A stretch of DNA of 23,236 bases, from the NCBI GenBank assembly GCA_018266335.1, contig JAFEAR010000002.1, forward strand, positions 1 to 23,236, given 5' to 3'. Shown in pieces: positions 14,070 to 22,121 of this stretch. The notes beneath the pieces were generated by a model. That model saw only the letters and a program-made list of their open reading frames with translations, did not search any database and was not told where the DNA came from. Numbering within the stretch: position 1 is the first letter of the stretch; each line of letters starts with the position of its first letter. The translations under genes and the position numbers were made by a program. This DNA is from Bdellovibrionales bacterium (GTDB lineage Bacteria > Bdellovibrionota > UBA2428).

Positions 14070-15557
14070 CTAGAGCAGGTCCTTCCAGGTGAGTTTCAAA
14101 TCCTTGGCCGCCAGGGTTTCGTTGATGCGTCCATAGGGAGTGTTGCGAGGGGCATTGGCAAAATACTTTTCGAAGGCGCCGCTCTCGGCCGCCTCGTTAG
14201 CGATTTGAATCATTGTGGCGCAAAAGCCCTCCACAGATTCTAGGGTTTCTGTTTCCGTGGGCTCAATCATGAGTGCTCCGGGAATGAGGAGCGGAAAGTA
14301 TACCGTGGGCGGATGAATACCCAAATCGATCAAACGTTTAGCGATATCGAGGGTGCGCACTCCGTTGGATGTTTGCTTTTTGTCCGAGAATACGACTTCG
14401 TGCATGCAGGGACGATCAAAGGGCAGCTCGTAGTGGCCGCGCAGACGCATGCGCACATAGTTAGCGAGCAGCACGGCATCTTCGCCGGCCTTGCGAATAC
14501 CTTCGGCGCCGAGTTCGCGAATGTAGGTGTAAGCACGCACCATCATGAGGAAGTGGCCAAAGAAATCTTTGACTTTGCCAATGCTCTGTTCGCGCTCGTC
14601 ATCCAGAACGAAGGCCGAGGGATCGTTCGGATCGCGCTCGACGGTCGGGCGGGGCAAGAAGGGAATGAGGGTTTTAGAAACGCCCACACCGCCGCAGCCC
14701 GGGCCCCCGCCACCGTGGGGCGTGGTGAAAGTTTTGTGCAGGTTAAAGTGCATAACGTCGAAGCCGGCGTCGCCGGGACGCGTGATGCCGAGCATGGCGT
14801 TCATGTTGGCGCCATCGCAGTACACAAGTCCGCCCCGCTCGTGAATGAGCTGCACGGCGGAGGTGATTTGTTCTTCGAAGAGTCCGCAGGTGTTGGGGTT
14901 GGTGACCATCAAGCCCGCCACTTGTCCTTCGCGGGTGAACTGTTCAATTTGCCCCACGTCCAGCAATCCACGCTCGGTGGATTTGATTTGCACCACTTCG
15001 TAGCCGCAGAGTGCGGCCGTGGCCGGATTCGTTCCGTGGGCGGATTCGGGAATCAGAATTTTTTTGCGCACGTCGCCGCGCGATTCCAGGCACGCACGAA
15101 TCATGCGGATGCCGGCGTACTCACCCTGAGCGCCCGCTGCGGGTTGCAGCGAGACGCGCGCAAAGCCAGAAATTTCGGCGAGCGCATTTTCTAGGCGATA
15201 CATAAGTTCCAGCGCCCCCTGGGCCAGGTGCGGTGGCGTGAGCGGATGCAGGTGCACAAACTCCGTCAATGATGCCGTGGCTTCGTTGATGCGCGGGTTG
15301 TACTTCATGGTGCACGAACCGAGCGGGTACATGCCTCCGTCGATCGAATAGTTCAACGTCGAGAGCCGGGTGAAGTGCCGCACCACACTGAGTTCCGAGA
15401 GCTCCGGCAAATCCAATGCCGTGCGGGCCATGCTAGGGGCAGGAGCGGCGGGCACGTCGGAGTTCGGAAGACTGTAGGCATGGTGTCCCGTCTTTGATAG
15501 TTCGCGTGAGAGCTGAGTCTTGAGCGGCCACACGGAAGCAGTTTTTTCGCTGTTCAT
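14070..15557 (-). CDS. gcvPB: Glycine dehydrogenase (decarboxylating) subunit 2, P-protein C-terminal half
   Basis: 495 residues, the usual length of the PLP-bearing half of split P-proteins. Landmarks are GGMYPLGSCTMKYNP (74-88), PAAGAQGEYAG (139-149), PESAHGTNPA (170-179), YCDGANMNA (246-254) and HFNLHKTF (270-277), where Lys275 should form the PLP Schiff base, followed by the Gly-rich TPHGGGGPG. With GcvPA it decarboxylates glycine and passes the aminomethyl group to the lipoyl arm of GcvH. The ATG overlaps the gcvPA TGA (ATGA at 15554-15557), indicating coupled translation and 1:1 production. Confidence 0.97.
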   Translation of the reverse strand: MNSEKTASVWPLKTQLSRELSKTGHHAYSLPNSDVPAAPAPSMARTALDLPELSELSVVRHFTRLSTLNYSIDGGMYPLGSCTMKYNPRINEATASLTEFVHLHPLTPPHLAQGALELMYRLENALAEISGFARVSLQPAAGAQGEYAGIRMIRACLESRGDVRKKILIPESAHGTNPATAALCGYEVVQIKSTERGLLDVGQIEQFTREGQVAGLMVTNPNTCGLFEEQITSAVQLIHERGGLVYCDGANMNAMLGITRPGDAGFDVMHFNLHKTFTTPHGGGGPGCGGVGVSKTLIPFLPRPTVERDPNDPSAFVLDDEREQSIGKVKDFFGHFLMMVRAYTYIRELGAEGIRKAGEDAVLLANYVRMRLRGHYELPFDRPCMHEVVFSDKKQTSNGVRTLDIAKRLIDLGIHPPTVYFPLLIPGALMIEPTETETLESVEGFCATMIQIANEAAESGAFEKYFANAPRNTPYGRINETLAAKDLKLTWKDLL

Positions 15558-16945
15558 ACGGCACCTTTCCCACCGACGAGCACTTGGACCAGGCGCTCGA
15601 CGTCTTCCTTGCTGTGTTTTTCGGTGAAGGCAATGGAGAGTCCTTGCACATAACCGCTAGCTTTGGGCACTTGCACGGGCACGCCCGCCAGAATGCCCGC
15701 TTGTTCGGCCCGCGCCAGGGCACTGTCCATCCAGAGCGAGGCACTGGGCGGAATAAGGAGGGTGATTTCGCCGAGAGTTTCGCCCTCCAAAACTTTTACT
15801 TCGAGGGCGGCACTGGCGAGTGCTTTGCGGAAGAGTTCGCGGGCAAAGTAAGCTTTGTCGCGCGTAAGCCCTGCCACTTTACGGAGGCCTTCGGGGCCCA
15901 TGAGTGTGAGGTACATGGTGGCGCGGGTGGCCATGAGGTTTTGGTTAGAGCAAATATTGCTCGTGGCCTTCTCGCGGCGAATATGTTGCTCGCGGGTAGA
16001 GAGCGTCACGCAGAAGGCGCGCTGGCCTTTGCTGTCGACAGTGGCGCCCACCAGGCGGCCCGGCATTTGGCGCACGTCTTTTTTGCGGCACGCAAGGAGT
16101 CCCAAGTGCGGACCGCCAAAGCCAACGGGAATCCCGAGCGCCTGGCCTTCGCCCACGGCGATATCGATACCGGCGCTTCCCGGCGGCGAAAAGAGGGCGA
16201 GGCTGTGCGCGTGCGAAACGGACGCGACGGATTTGGAATTCAATTTAGCCGCCCCCATTTGGAGCTCCTGCCAGTTTTCGATGAGGCCCCACTTGTTCGG
16301 GGATTGCATGACCACGGCGATGGCGGCTTTGCCGCTCGCGTCGGGGCTCAGGCCGGCGGCCTCGGAGCGGAAGGTTTTGGGATTCACCTTCCAGCTGACG
16401 AGTTCAATGCCGAGCGGTTGGAGGTAAGTTTCTAGGAGCTGGCGCGTGCGGTAATAGAGTCCTTCCGATACGTAGACCACACCCTGAGTGAGGTTTTGCA
16501 GACGCGCTGCCATGAGGATGCCTTCGAGCACGGCGGTGGAACCGTCGTAGAGGGAAGCGTTGGAAACTTCGAAGCCCAGGAGTTCGGCAATCATGGATTG
16601 GAATTCGAAGATCAATTGCAGTGTGCCCTGCGAAACTTCGGGTTGGTACGGCGTGTAGGCCGTTAAAAATTCGCCGCGGTTAGTGATTTGGTCAATCACC
16701 GCGGGCCATTCGTGATCGTAAACGCCTTGCCCCAAGTGGGACTGCATGCCGGCCGCTTTATTCTTGGCGGCGAGATCGCGCAGGTGACGTACGAGTTCGG
16801 GTTCGGACAGAGTTTTCTCGAGATCGAGCAACTTTTTGAGCCGCAGATCGGCGGGAATTTGCGCGACGAGTTCGTCGAAGTTCTGCACTCCGCACAAACT
16901 AAGAATTTTAGTTTTCTCTGCGGGCGAGAGCGGAAGATAGCGCAT
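15554..16945 (-). CDS. gcvPA: Glycine dehydrogenase (decarboxylating) subunit 1, P-protein N-terminal half
   Basis: 463 residues from the ATG at 16945, preceded by GGAG at good spacing. A 27-residue upstream extension starts inside gcvH and is not family-like. Typical stretches are the N-terminal MRYLPLS, YTPYQPEVSQGTLQ, NASLYDGSTA and the downstream GFGGPH/GRLVG region. This half lacks the PLP lysine and forms the active dimer with GcvPB in the glycine cleavage system. It starts 10 nt after the gcvH stop and overlaps gcvPB by four bases. Confidence 0.97.
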   Translation of the reverse strand: MRYLPLSPAEKTKILSLCGVQNFDELVAQIPADLRLKKLLDLEKTLSEPELVRHLRDLAAKNKAAGMQSHLGQGVYDHEWPAVIDQITNRGEFLTAYTPYQPEVSQGTLQLIFEFQSMIAELLGFEVSNASLYDGSTAVLEGILMAARLQNLTQGVVYVSEGLYYRTRQLLETYLQPLGIELVSWKVNPKTFRSEAAGLSPDASGKAAIAVVMQSPNKWGLIENWQELQMGAAKLNSKSVASVSHAHSLALFSPPGSAGIDIAVGEGQALGIPVGFGGPHLGLLACRKKDVRQMPGRLVGATVDSKGQRAFCVTLSTREQHIRREKATSNICSNQNLMATRATMYLTLMGPEGLRKVAGLTRDKAYFARELFRKALASAALEVKVLEGETLGEITLLIPPSASLWMDSALARAEQAGILAGVPVQVPKASGYVQGLSIAFTEKHSKEDVERLVQVLVGGKGAV

Positions 16946-16955
16946 GCACGCTCCT

Positions 16956-17342
16956 TTACTGAGCAACGTTGGCGTAAGCGTCGGGGGACAAGAGGCTGCT
17001 GAGTTCGGCTTCGTTAGAAATTTCAATTTCTAGGAGCCAGCCGGTGCCGAAGGGATCGGTGTTGAGGGCGGCCGGGTCGGAATTGAGGGCCTCGTTCACT
17101 TTCGTGATGGTGCCGGACACGGGAGCGTAGATGTCCGAAACGGCCTTCACGCTCTCCACGGTGCCGAGCGTTTCGCCCTTCTTAATGACTTTGCCGGCGG
17201 TGGGCATTTGCAGGTAGGTAACGTCGCCCAGTGCGGACTGTGCAAAATCCGTGATGCCCATGAGCACCACTTTGGGCGCGCTCGTTTTTTTAATCCACTC
17301 GTGATCTTTCGTGTAGAAGCAATCCTTGCGAATGTCAGACAT
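16956..17342 (-). CDS. gcvH: Glycine cleavage system H protein
   Basis: 128 residues, normal for GcvH. It shows YTKDHEWIK near the N-terminus, GITDFAQSALGDV (29-41), and the lipoylation site TVESVKAVSD with Lys66 as the lipoyl-carrying residue. The C-terminal NTDPFGTGWLLEIE is also characteristic. It shuttles the aminomethyl intermediate between the P- and T-proteins. An ATAGGAG ribosome site precedes the ATG, and the gene lies 12 nt after gcvT. Confidence 0.97.
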   Translation of the reverse strand: MSDIRKDCFYTKDHEWIKKTSAPKVVLMGITDFAQSALGDVTYLQMPTAGKVIKKGETLGTVESVKAVSDIYAPVSGTITKVNEALNSDPAALNTDPFGTGWLLEIEISNEAELSSLLSPDAYANVAQ

Positions 17343-17354
17343 AGTCCTGGTCTC

Positions 17355-18482
17355 CTATCCTTTGGGCTTTTTGAGAAAAGGTCGCGTGGTGGTTTCGAAG
17401 GCCACTCGATTTCCGCGGACGTCCACGGAATAAGGGCCAACGCTGTTAGCGTTTACGAGCGCCAAGCCCACGGCGTAGCCAAGGCTGGGCGAGAATGTTC
17501 CGGAAGTGATTTCGCCGACATCTTGTCCTTCGGCGTTGAGCACGCGCATGCCGGCGCGCGGTGCCTGCCGAGAATTGTTTTGCAGGCTAATGAGTTTACG
17601 CTGGGGTTGCGCCTTAGCCGCAACGAGGGCGCTCTTGCCCACGAAATCGGGCTTATCGAAACCGATGGCCCACGAGAGACCTGCTTCGACCGGATTAATG
17701 GTGTCGCTGAGTTCGTGACCGTAAAGGCTATAACCCATTTCGGTGCGCAAGGTGTCGCGCGCGCCCAGGCCGCAGGCCTTTACTCCGAGCGCAGCACCGG
17801 CCAGGAGTAGTTTTTCCCAAAGCTGAACGGCATGCTTGTTGTCGACAAAAATTTCGCCGCCGGTTTCGCCCGTGTAACCGGTGGTGGCCATGCGCACGGG
17901 GATCTCGCCAATGCGAGCTTCGAAGAACGAAAAAACGGGCGGAAGAACTTTGGTGGCGTCGGTGGGGCGGGGGCCCTGAGTGATTTCAAATCCGCAGGCC
18001 CGCAGCAGAGTTTCGCTCGCCGGTCCCTGGAGTGCGAGCAGGGAGTACTGGGGCAAGGGCCCCTGGAGAGTGAGCTTGCGACCGGCCGCAAGTTTTTGCA
18101 GGTGGGCCATGTCCTTGTCCTTGTTGGACGCATTGAGGACCAGAAAAAATTGCGTCGGCGTTGCGCAGTAAACGATGAGGTCGTCCACGGTGCCGCCGTC
18201 GGGATGGCACAGCAGCGAATAAGCCGCTTTGCCCGGAGTGAGCTTGCTGAGATCTCGGGTGAGCGCGTGATTTAAAAAAGCATGCGCATCGGGACCTTCT
18301 ACGGTGGCCACGCCCATGTGGGACACGTCAAAGAGGCCCGCGGCTTTCCGAACGGCGGAGTGCTCGTCGATAATGCCCGTGTACTGAATGGGCATGTCGT
18401 AGCCCGCAAAGGGGGCAAATTTTGCGCCCAATTTTTTGTGCTCGGAATGAAGGGCAGTTTGGAGCAATGAAGAATCCGACAT
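17355..18482 (-). CDS. gcvT: Glycine cleavage system T protein (aminomethyltransferase)
   Basis: 375 residues. Family marks include GLFDVSHMG (49-57), GGTVDDLIVY (96-105, whose Asp residues include the folate-reactive carboxylate), NASN at 117-120, GYTGETGGEIFV near 200 and the ARDTLRTEMGYSLYGHEL segment. It releases NH3 from the aminomethyl-lipoyl H protein and forms 5,10-methylene-THF. AGGGAG lies immediately against the ATG, closer than usual, so initiation may be inefficient or assisted by read-through from folD. It follows folD by 54 nt on the same strand. Confidence 0.96.
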   Translation of the reverse strand: MSDSSLLQTALHSEHKKLGAKFAPFAGYDMPIQYTGIIDEHSAVRKAAGLFDVSHMGVATVEGPDAHAFLNHALTRDLSKLTPGKAAYSLLCHPDGGTVDDLIVYCATPTQFFLVLNASNKDKDMAHLQKLAAGRKLTLQGPLPQYSLLALQGPASETLLRACGFEITQGPRPTDATKVLPPVFSFFEARIGEIPVRMATTGYTGETGGEIFVDNKHAVQLWEKLLLAGAALGVKACGLGARDTLRTEMGYSLYGHELSDTINPVEAGLSWAIGFDKPDFVGKSALVAAKAQPQRKLISLQNNSRQAPRAGMRVLNAEGQDVGEITSGTFSPSLGYAVGLALVNANSVGPYSVDVRGNRVAFETTTRPFLKKPKG

Positions 18483-18536
18483 CTCCCTGCGTAAATCATC
18501 AAAGGGTCCGGAGTTTGTCGAGTAACTTCTCGTTTT

Positions 18537-19427
18537 TTAAATATCTTTAGGCAGGCGCAGCAGAAGCGTGTTTTCCATAAGGCCGGCGACGGTCATGGGG
18601 CCCACTCCGCCCGGGACGGGGCTGTAGGCGCCCGCAAGGGTGTGCACGGACGGATGCACATCGCCCGTAAGTTTACCGTCGTCGTCAACGTGAATGCCCA
18701 CGTCGATAACGATGGCACCCGGAGCTACGTGTTCGGAGCGAATGAGATGCTTTTTTCCGGCGGCAACGACAAGAATTTCGGCGCGGCGAGTATGGGCGGC
18801 CAAATTGCGTGTTTTGCTATGGCAAATCGTGACGGTGGCACCCAGATTCATGAGCAGGGCGGCTACGGGGGCTCCCACTAGTCGGGAGCGTCCAACCACG
18901 ACTACCTCCGCACCGCTCAAGGAAATTTTATTGTGCTGAAGCAGCCGCACCACGCCCAAAGCCGTGGCCGGTATAGGATGAGCGGAGATGCTGTTCTCCT
19001 GCGCAGAGCTTGCACCCGAAAATAAGTAACCCTGGTTCAGGGGATGCAGGCCATCGGCGTCTTTTTCAGGTGGAATCGCGTGCACAAGTAGATCCACTTG
19101 GTCCGGAGCGATGTTGTCGGTATCAAGGGGTAACTGAAGAATCATGCCGTCGACTAACGGGTGTCGGCCGATGGTGTCGATTTGGGCGTGCACTTCGGCA
19201 AAACTTGCGTTGCGGGGCAGGCGAATGTGCTCGTAGCCATAGCCACATTGGAGTGCGGCCTTTTGTTTTTGGCGAATATAGGCACCCGAGGAGGGGTTGT
19301 CGCCCACCTGAATGACGACGAGTTTGGGGGCGCGTTCCTGGAGCGCCTGCATTTCGTTCACCCGTAGGGTGAGCGTGTTTAGCAGCGCTGCGGAAGCCTC
19401 TCGACCACTCAAAATTTTTGCCGTCAT
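18537..19427 (-). CDS. folD: Bifunctional methylene-THF dehydrogenase / methenyl-THF cyclohydrolase
   Basis: 296 residues from the ATG at 19427, chosen because MTAKILSG aligns with the usual FolD N-terminus. A GTG start at 19457 would add ten residues and has its purine run too close. Catalytic features are Tyr50-x3-Lys54, the LQLPL segment (97-101), KDADGLHP (122-129), NADP-binding VVVGRSRLVGAP (176-187) and PGGVGPMTV (272-280). It converts 5,10-methylene-THF to 10-formyl-THF with NADP. Its position directly ahead of gcvT links it to the methylene-THF made by glycine cleavage. A short insertion at about 136-148 is slightly unusual. Confidence 0.96.
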   Translation of the reverse strand: MTAKILSGREASAALLNTLTLRVNEMQALQERAPKLVVIQVGDNPSSGAYIRQKQKAALQCGYGYEHIRLPRNASFAEVHAQIDTIGRHPLVDGMILQLPLDTDNIAPDQVDLLVHAIPPEKDADGLHPLNQGYLFSGASSAQENSISAHPIPATALGVVRLLQHNKISLSGAEVVVVGRSRLVGAPVAALLMNLGATVTICHSKTRNLAAHTRRAEILVVAAGKKHLIRSEHVAPGAIVIDVGIHVDDDGKLTGDVHPSVHTLAGAYSPVPGGVGPMTVAGLMENTLLLRLPKDI

Positions 19428-19501
19428 TGTTTGCGCTAGTTTCACCACTCCGCTCACCCCTTCGTCAAAGGTCCGTCTGATTTTTTCCTGACGGCCAAGA
19501 G

Positions 19502-19517
19502 TGGCATGAGCGTTGCA
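19502..19517 (+). promoter_or_regulatory. Sigma-54 (RpoN) -24/-12 promoter for the flgF operon
   Basis: TGGCATGAGCGTTGCA matches the consensus TGGCACG-N4-TTGCW at all positions but one (C to T in the -24 box). The GG and GC dinucleotides are at exact sigma-54 spacing. Transcription should start near 19528, followed at once by GGGGAGG (19529-19535) and the ATG at 19539. This implies RpoN plus an enhancer-binding activator control the rod/ring genes, as in several flagellated bacteria. Confidence 0.7.
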
Positions 19518-19538
19518 CCCCTTAAGACGGGGAGGCCT

Positions 19539-20507
19539 ATGGACGCCGGGTTAGTGACATCTATGTCCGGAGCAATGGCGCAATCCAAACGGATTGATGT
19601 CATCGCGAACAACTTGGCGAACACGGAAACTCCTGCCTATAAGGCCGACGATCTGGCCTTTGAAGAGAGCTTGATGGCGGCGCATCAACCCGAAACCCGC
19701 ACCGACATTCCCGAACAACCTTACAAAGAATCCGAGCTCTTTTCGCGCAGCGGCGAAGAGCGCCGCCCCGTTCTTTATGGCGCCGAGTACACGGATATGC
19801 GCGCCGGTGGTTTTCGGCAGACCAACAACTCTCTGGACCTGGCGATCGAGGGCAACGGCTTCCTCGAAGTTTTGACGCCGAACGGCGTTCGGTTGACGCG
19901 TGCGGGGAATCTGGCGCTCGATGCTCAAGGCCGTTTGGTGACGCACGACGGTTTTTTGATTCTCGGCCAGGGTGGCAAAGCCGGCGCGGCGACTGCTCCC
20001 GGAGCTGCCAACGGACAAGAACAGGCGGTACGGGCCATCACCGCGGGCACCGCTAAAGTGGTGATCGATCAAGAAGGCAACGTGCACGATGTGAACAATG
20101 CCATCGTGGGCAAACTGAGCATCGTGCAAATTGCGAATCCTTCGGCGCTCAAGAAGGAAGCGGGCAATATGTACGAAGCGCCGCCCGAAGCCTACGCGCA
20201 GCCGAGTGGGGCGCGCACTCCGGCCAGCACCACCACGGCTACGACGGGCACCGCCGCAACCGCGGGTGGGGCCAATCCTCCGGCGCCGACCCCTCCTCCT
20301 ACCGTGGCTCAGGCCAAGCCTAATCCGCTGGGTTCTACGCTCCGTCCGGCCCGCATTCACCAGGGTATGCTCGAGGCCTCCAACGTGAATCCGATTCTAG
20401 AAATGACCAAAATGATCGAGGCGCACCGACTCTTCGATCAGAACTCCAAACTCATGCAAGTCCATGGAGACGCCCTGGGGCGTCTCTCGGAAATTGGAAA
20501 GTTTTAA
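19539..20507 (+). CDS. flgF: Flagellar basal-body rod protein FlgF
   Basis: 322 residues from the ATG at 19539. MDAGL-SGAMAQSKRIDVIANNLAN is the family N-terminus, and the start has GGGGAGG just upstream. The ATG at 19506 overlaps the sigma-54 promoter and adds eleven unrelated residues. The core NSLDLAIEGNGFLEV and the C-terminal GMLEASNVNPILEMTKMIEAHR are the D0/D1 elements of rod and hook proteins. Residues about 224-259 are an Ala/Thr/Pro-rich low-complexity insert, unusual for FlgF. FlgF forms the proximal rod and is exported by the flagellar type III system. The assignment to FlgF rather than a second FlgG rests on order and on the true FlgG following. Confidence 0.88.
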   Translation: MDAGLVTSMSGAMAQSKRIDVIANNLANTETPAYKADDLAFEESLMAAHQPETRTDIPEQPYKESELFSRSGEERRPVLYGAEYTDMRAGGFRQTNNSLDLAIEGNGFLEVLTPNGVRLTRAGNLALDAQGRLVTHDGFLILGQGGKAGAATAPGAANGQEQAVRAITAGTAKVVIDQEGNVHDVNNAIVGKLSIVQIANPSALKKEAGNMYEAPPEAYAQPSGARTPASTTTATTGTAATAGGANPPAPTPPPTVAQAKPNPLGSTLRPARIHQGMLEASNVNPILEMTKMIEAHRLFDQNSKLMQVHGDALGRLSEIGKF

Positions 20508-20520
20508 GGGGGAATAGCTT

Positions 20521-21306
20521 ATGTTGAACGCGCTGAATGCCGCCGCTACCGGAATGACGGCCCAGTCTAAACAAGTCGAGGTTATCTCCAACAACATTGC
20601 CAACGCCGACACCGTGTCGTTCAAAAAGAGCCGCGCGGAATTTCAGGATTTGCTCTACCACACGGTGAAAGATCCGGGCGCTGCGACTTCCGCCACGACG
20701 GCAAATCCGACGGGCGTGCAAATTGGTGCTGGCGTGCAACTGGCTGCCGTCTCGCGCGAGAATGGTCAGGGCAGTCCGCGCGGTACGAATCGCGATCTCG
20801 ACGTCATGATCTACGGCAACGGTTACTTTTCGGTGCAATTGCCGAACGGCGAAATTGGTTTCACGCGCGATGGCAGCTTTCAGCTGAGCCAAGAGGGACG
20901 CGTGGAAACTTCGCAGGGCTACCCGGTGGTTCCGGAGATCGTTATTCCCCCCAATGCCGTGGCCGTGAACATCTCGGCCGATGGTCGCGTATCGGTATCG
21001 GCCGGTTCTAACAAGGAAGTGCAAGAGGTTGGACAGCTGCAGGTCACGAACTTTGCTAACCCGGGAGGATTGATTTCGCAGGGTAACAACGTTTTCCTGC
21101 AGAGTTCGTCGAGTGGCGCGGCGGTACCCGGTAACCCCGGCGAAAACGGATCCGGTTCGCTCATGCAAAAGTTTTTGGAGTCCTCGAACGTTTCGCCCGT
21201 TACCGAGATGACCGATCTCATCCGCGCGCAGCGGGTTTACGAATTGAATTCAAAAGTAATCACCAGCACGGACCAAATGATGTCCACGCTGAACCAGTTG
21301 AAGTGA
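20521..21306 (+). CDS. flgG: Flagellar distal rod protein FlgG
   Basis: 261 residues, the standard FlgG length. It opens with MLNALNAAATGM-AQSKQVEVISNNIAN, carries GTNRDLDVMIYGNGYFSV and TRDGSF-L in the middle, and ends FLESSNVSPVTEMTDLIRAQRVYELNSK, all close to the FlgG consensus. It builds the distal rod crossing the periplasm inside the P- and L-rings. A GGGGGAA ribosome site lies in the 13-nt gap after flgF. Confidence 0.96.
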   Translation: MLNALNAAATGMTAQSKQVEVISNNIANADTVSFKKSRAEFQDLLYHTVKDPGAATSATTANPTGVQIGAGVQLAAVSRENGQGSPRGTNRDLDVMIYGNGYFSVQLPNGEIGFTRDGSFQLSQEGRVETSQGYPVVPEIVIPPNAVAVNISADGRVSVSAGSNKEVQEVGQLQVTNFANPGGLISQGNNVFLQSSSSGAAVPGNPGENGSGSLMQKFLESSNVSPVTEMTDLIRAQRVYELNSKVITSTDQMMSTLNQLK

Positions 21307-21317
21307 GGGATTGATTT

Positions 21318-22121
21318 GTGAAGAGTTTATCGTTCGTAGCTCTGACCACACTCGCAACGGTGCTCGCCGACCTCGGTGAACGCCACACGATGGCCGCCAT
21401 GAACGACGTGGCGCCCAATCGCATTGAGTTAGCTACACCAGCCGTGGCGGCGGCGCTCGTAACGGCCGAGAATGCCGTGGCGCAAAACATTCGCTCGCAA
21501 ATTGCGCGGCAAATGGCGCTCACGGTGGACAGCTTCCGTGTAGACGTCGACCACTTGCGCTTCGTGCCCGCCCTTACGGGCGATCGCATCAAGTCGGTGC
21601 AGGTGCTTGGCCTGGGCACGACCGGTGGACATCGTTTGGATGGCCTCTTTAATTTGCCCGTGATCGTCGAGATCGAAACGAAGAACGGCGTGCGCGAGCA
21701 AGAGCATCAACTCTCGGGCATCCTAAAAGTGACTGGCCCGGTGTACACGGCCAAAGCGAACTTGCCGCGTGGTCATGTCATCACGAAGGAAGACATTGCG
21801 CTCTCCGATTTGCCGTGGCGCACGCTGCCGACGGGCGCGCTGGGCTTGGCGGAACGCAGCTTGGTGGGCCAGCGCGTGAAGTCGATGGTGACTTCGGGTG
21901 AGGCCTTTCAGCTGCAACAAATCGACGAGCCGCTCGCCGTTAAATCGGGTGAGACGGTGGAAGTTACGGTGATCTCCGGTCCCGGGGTGCTCATTCGCTC
22001 GCGGGGCGTTGCCCGGCAGGAAGGCAAAACGGGCGACGTGATTCGCATCGAGCAACCCGACAGTAAAAAAATGCTCACCGGACAAGTGACCGGTGATAAG
22101 GCCGTGGAGGTTCGTCTGTGA
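21318..22121 (+). CDS. flgA: Flagellar P-ring assembly chaperone FlgA
   Basis: 267 residues from a GTG with GAGGGA upstream. A signal-like hydrophobic N-terminus (about 1-17, VLA/D) marks it as periplasmic. The C-terminal half is a SAF domain: LPRGHVITKEDIALSDLPW (about 145-163), GQRVKSMVTSGEAF (188-201) and a final beta domain ending with IRIEQPDSKKMLTGQV. FlgA assists polymerisation of FlgI around the rod. It lies 11 nt after flgG and overlaps flgH by 4 nt (GTGA). Confidence 0.93.
   Translation: MKSLSFVALTTLATVLADLGERHTMAAMNDVAPNRIELATPAVAAALVTAENAVAQNIRSQIARQMALTVDSFRVDVDHLRFVPALTGDRIKSVQVLGLGTTGGHRLDGLFNLPVIVEIETKNGVREQEHQLSGILKVTGPVYTAKANLPRGHVITKEDIALSDLPWRTLPTGALGLAERSLVGQRVKSMVTSGEAFQLQQIDEPLAVKSGETVEVTVISGPGVLIRSRGVARQEGKTGDVIRIEQPDSKKMLTGQVTGDKAVEVRL

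Noticed and set aside
14313..15194. Long plus-strand open frame (293 codons) antisense to gcvPB
   Set aside because: It lies wholly inside a certain gene, has no family features, and arises from the GC-rich codon pattern of the real frame.
15584..16435. Long plus-strand open frame (283 codons) antisense to gcvPA
   Set aside because: Shadow of a secure gene, with His/Gly/Glu-rich composition typical of reverse-frame translation.
18483..18536. Glycine riboswitch between folD and gcvT
   Set aside because: The gap is 54 nt, too short for a glycine aptamer, and shows only a weak CGAG/CTCG pairing.
19473..19494. CCGTC/GACGG stem as a terminator
   Set aside because: It lies between divergent genes, so there is no transcript to terminate, and the stem is only 5 bp.
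19551..20360. Minus-strand open frame (269 codons) opposite flgF
   Set aside because: Arg-rich reverse-frame shadow of a recognised flagellar gene.
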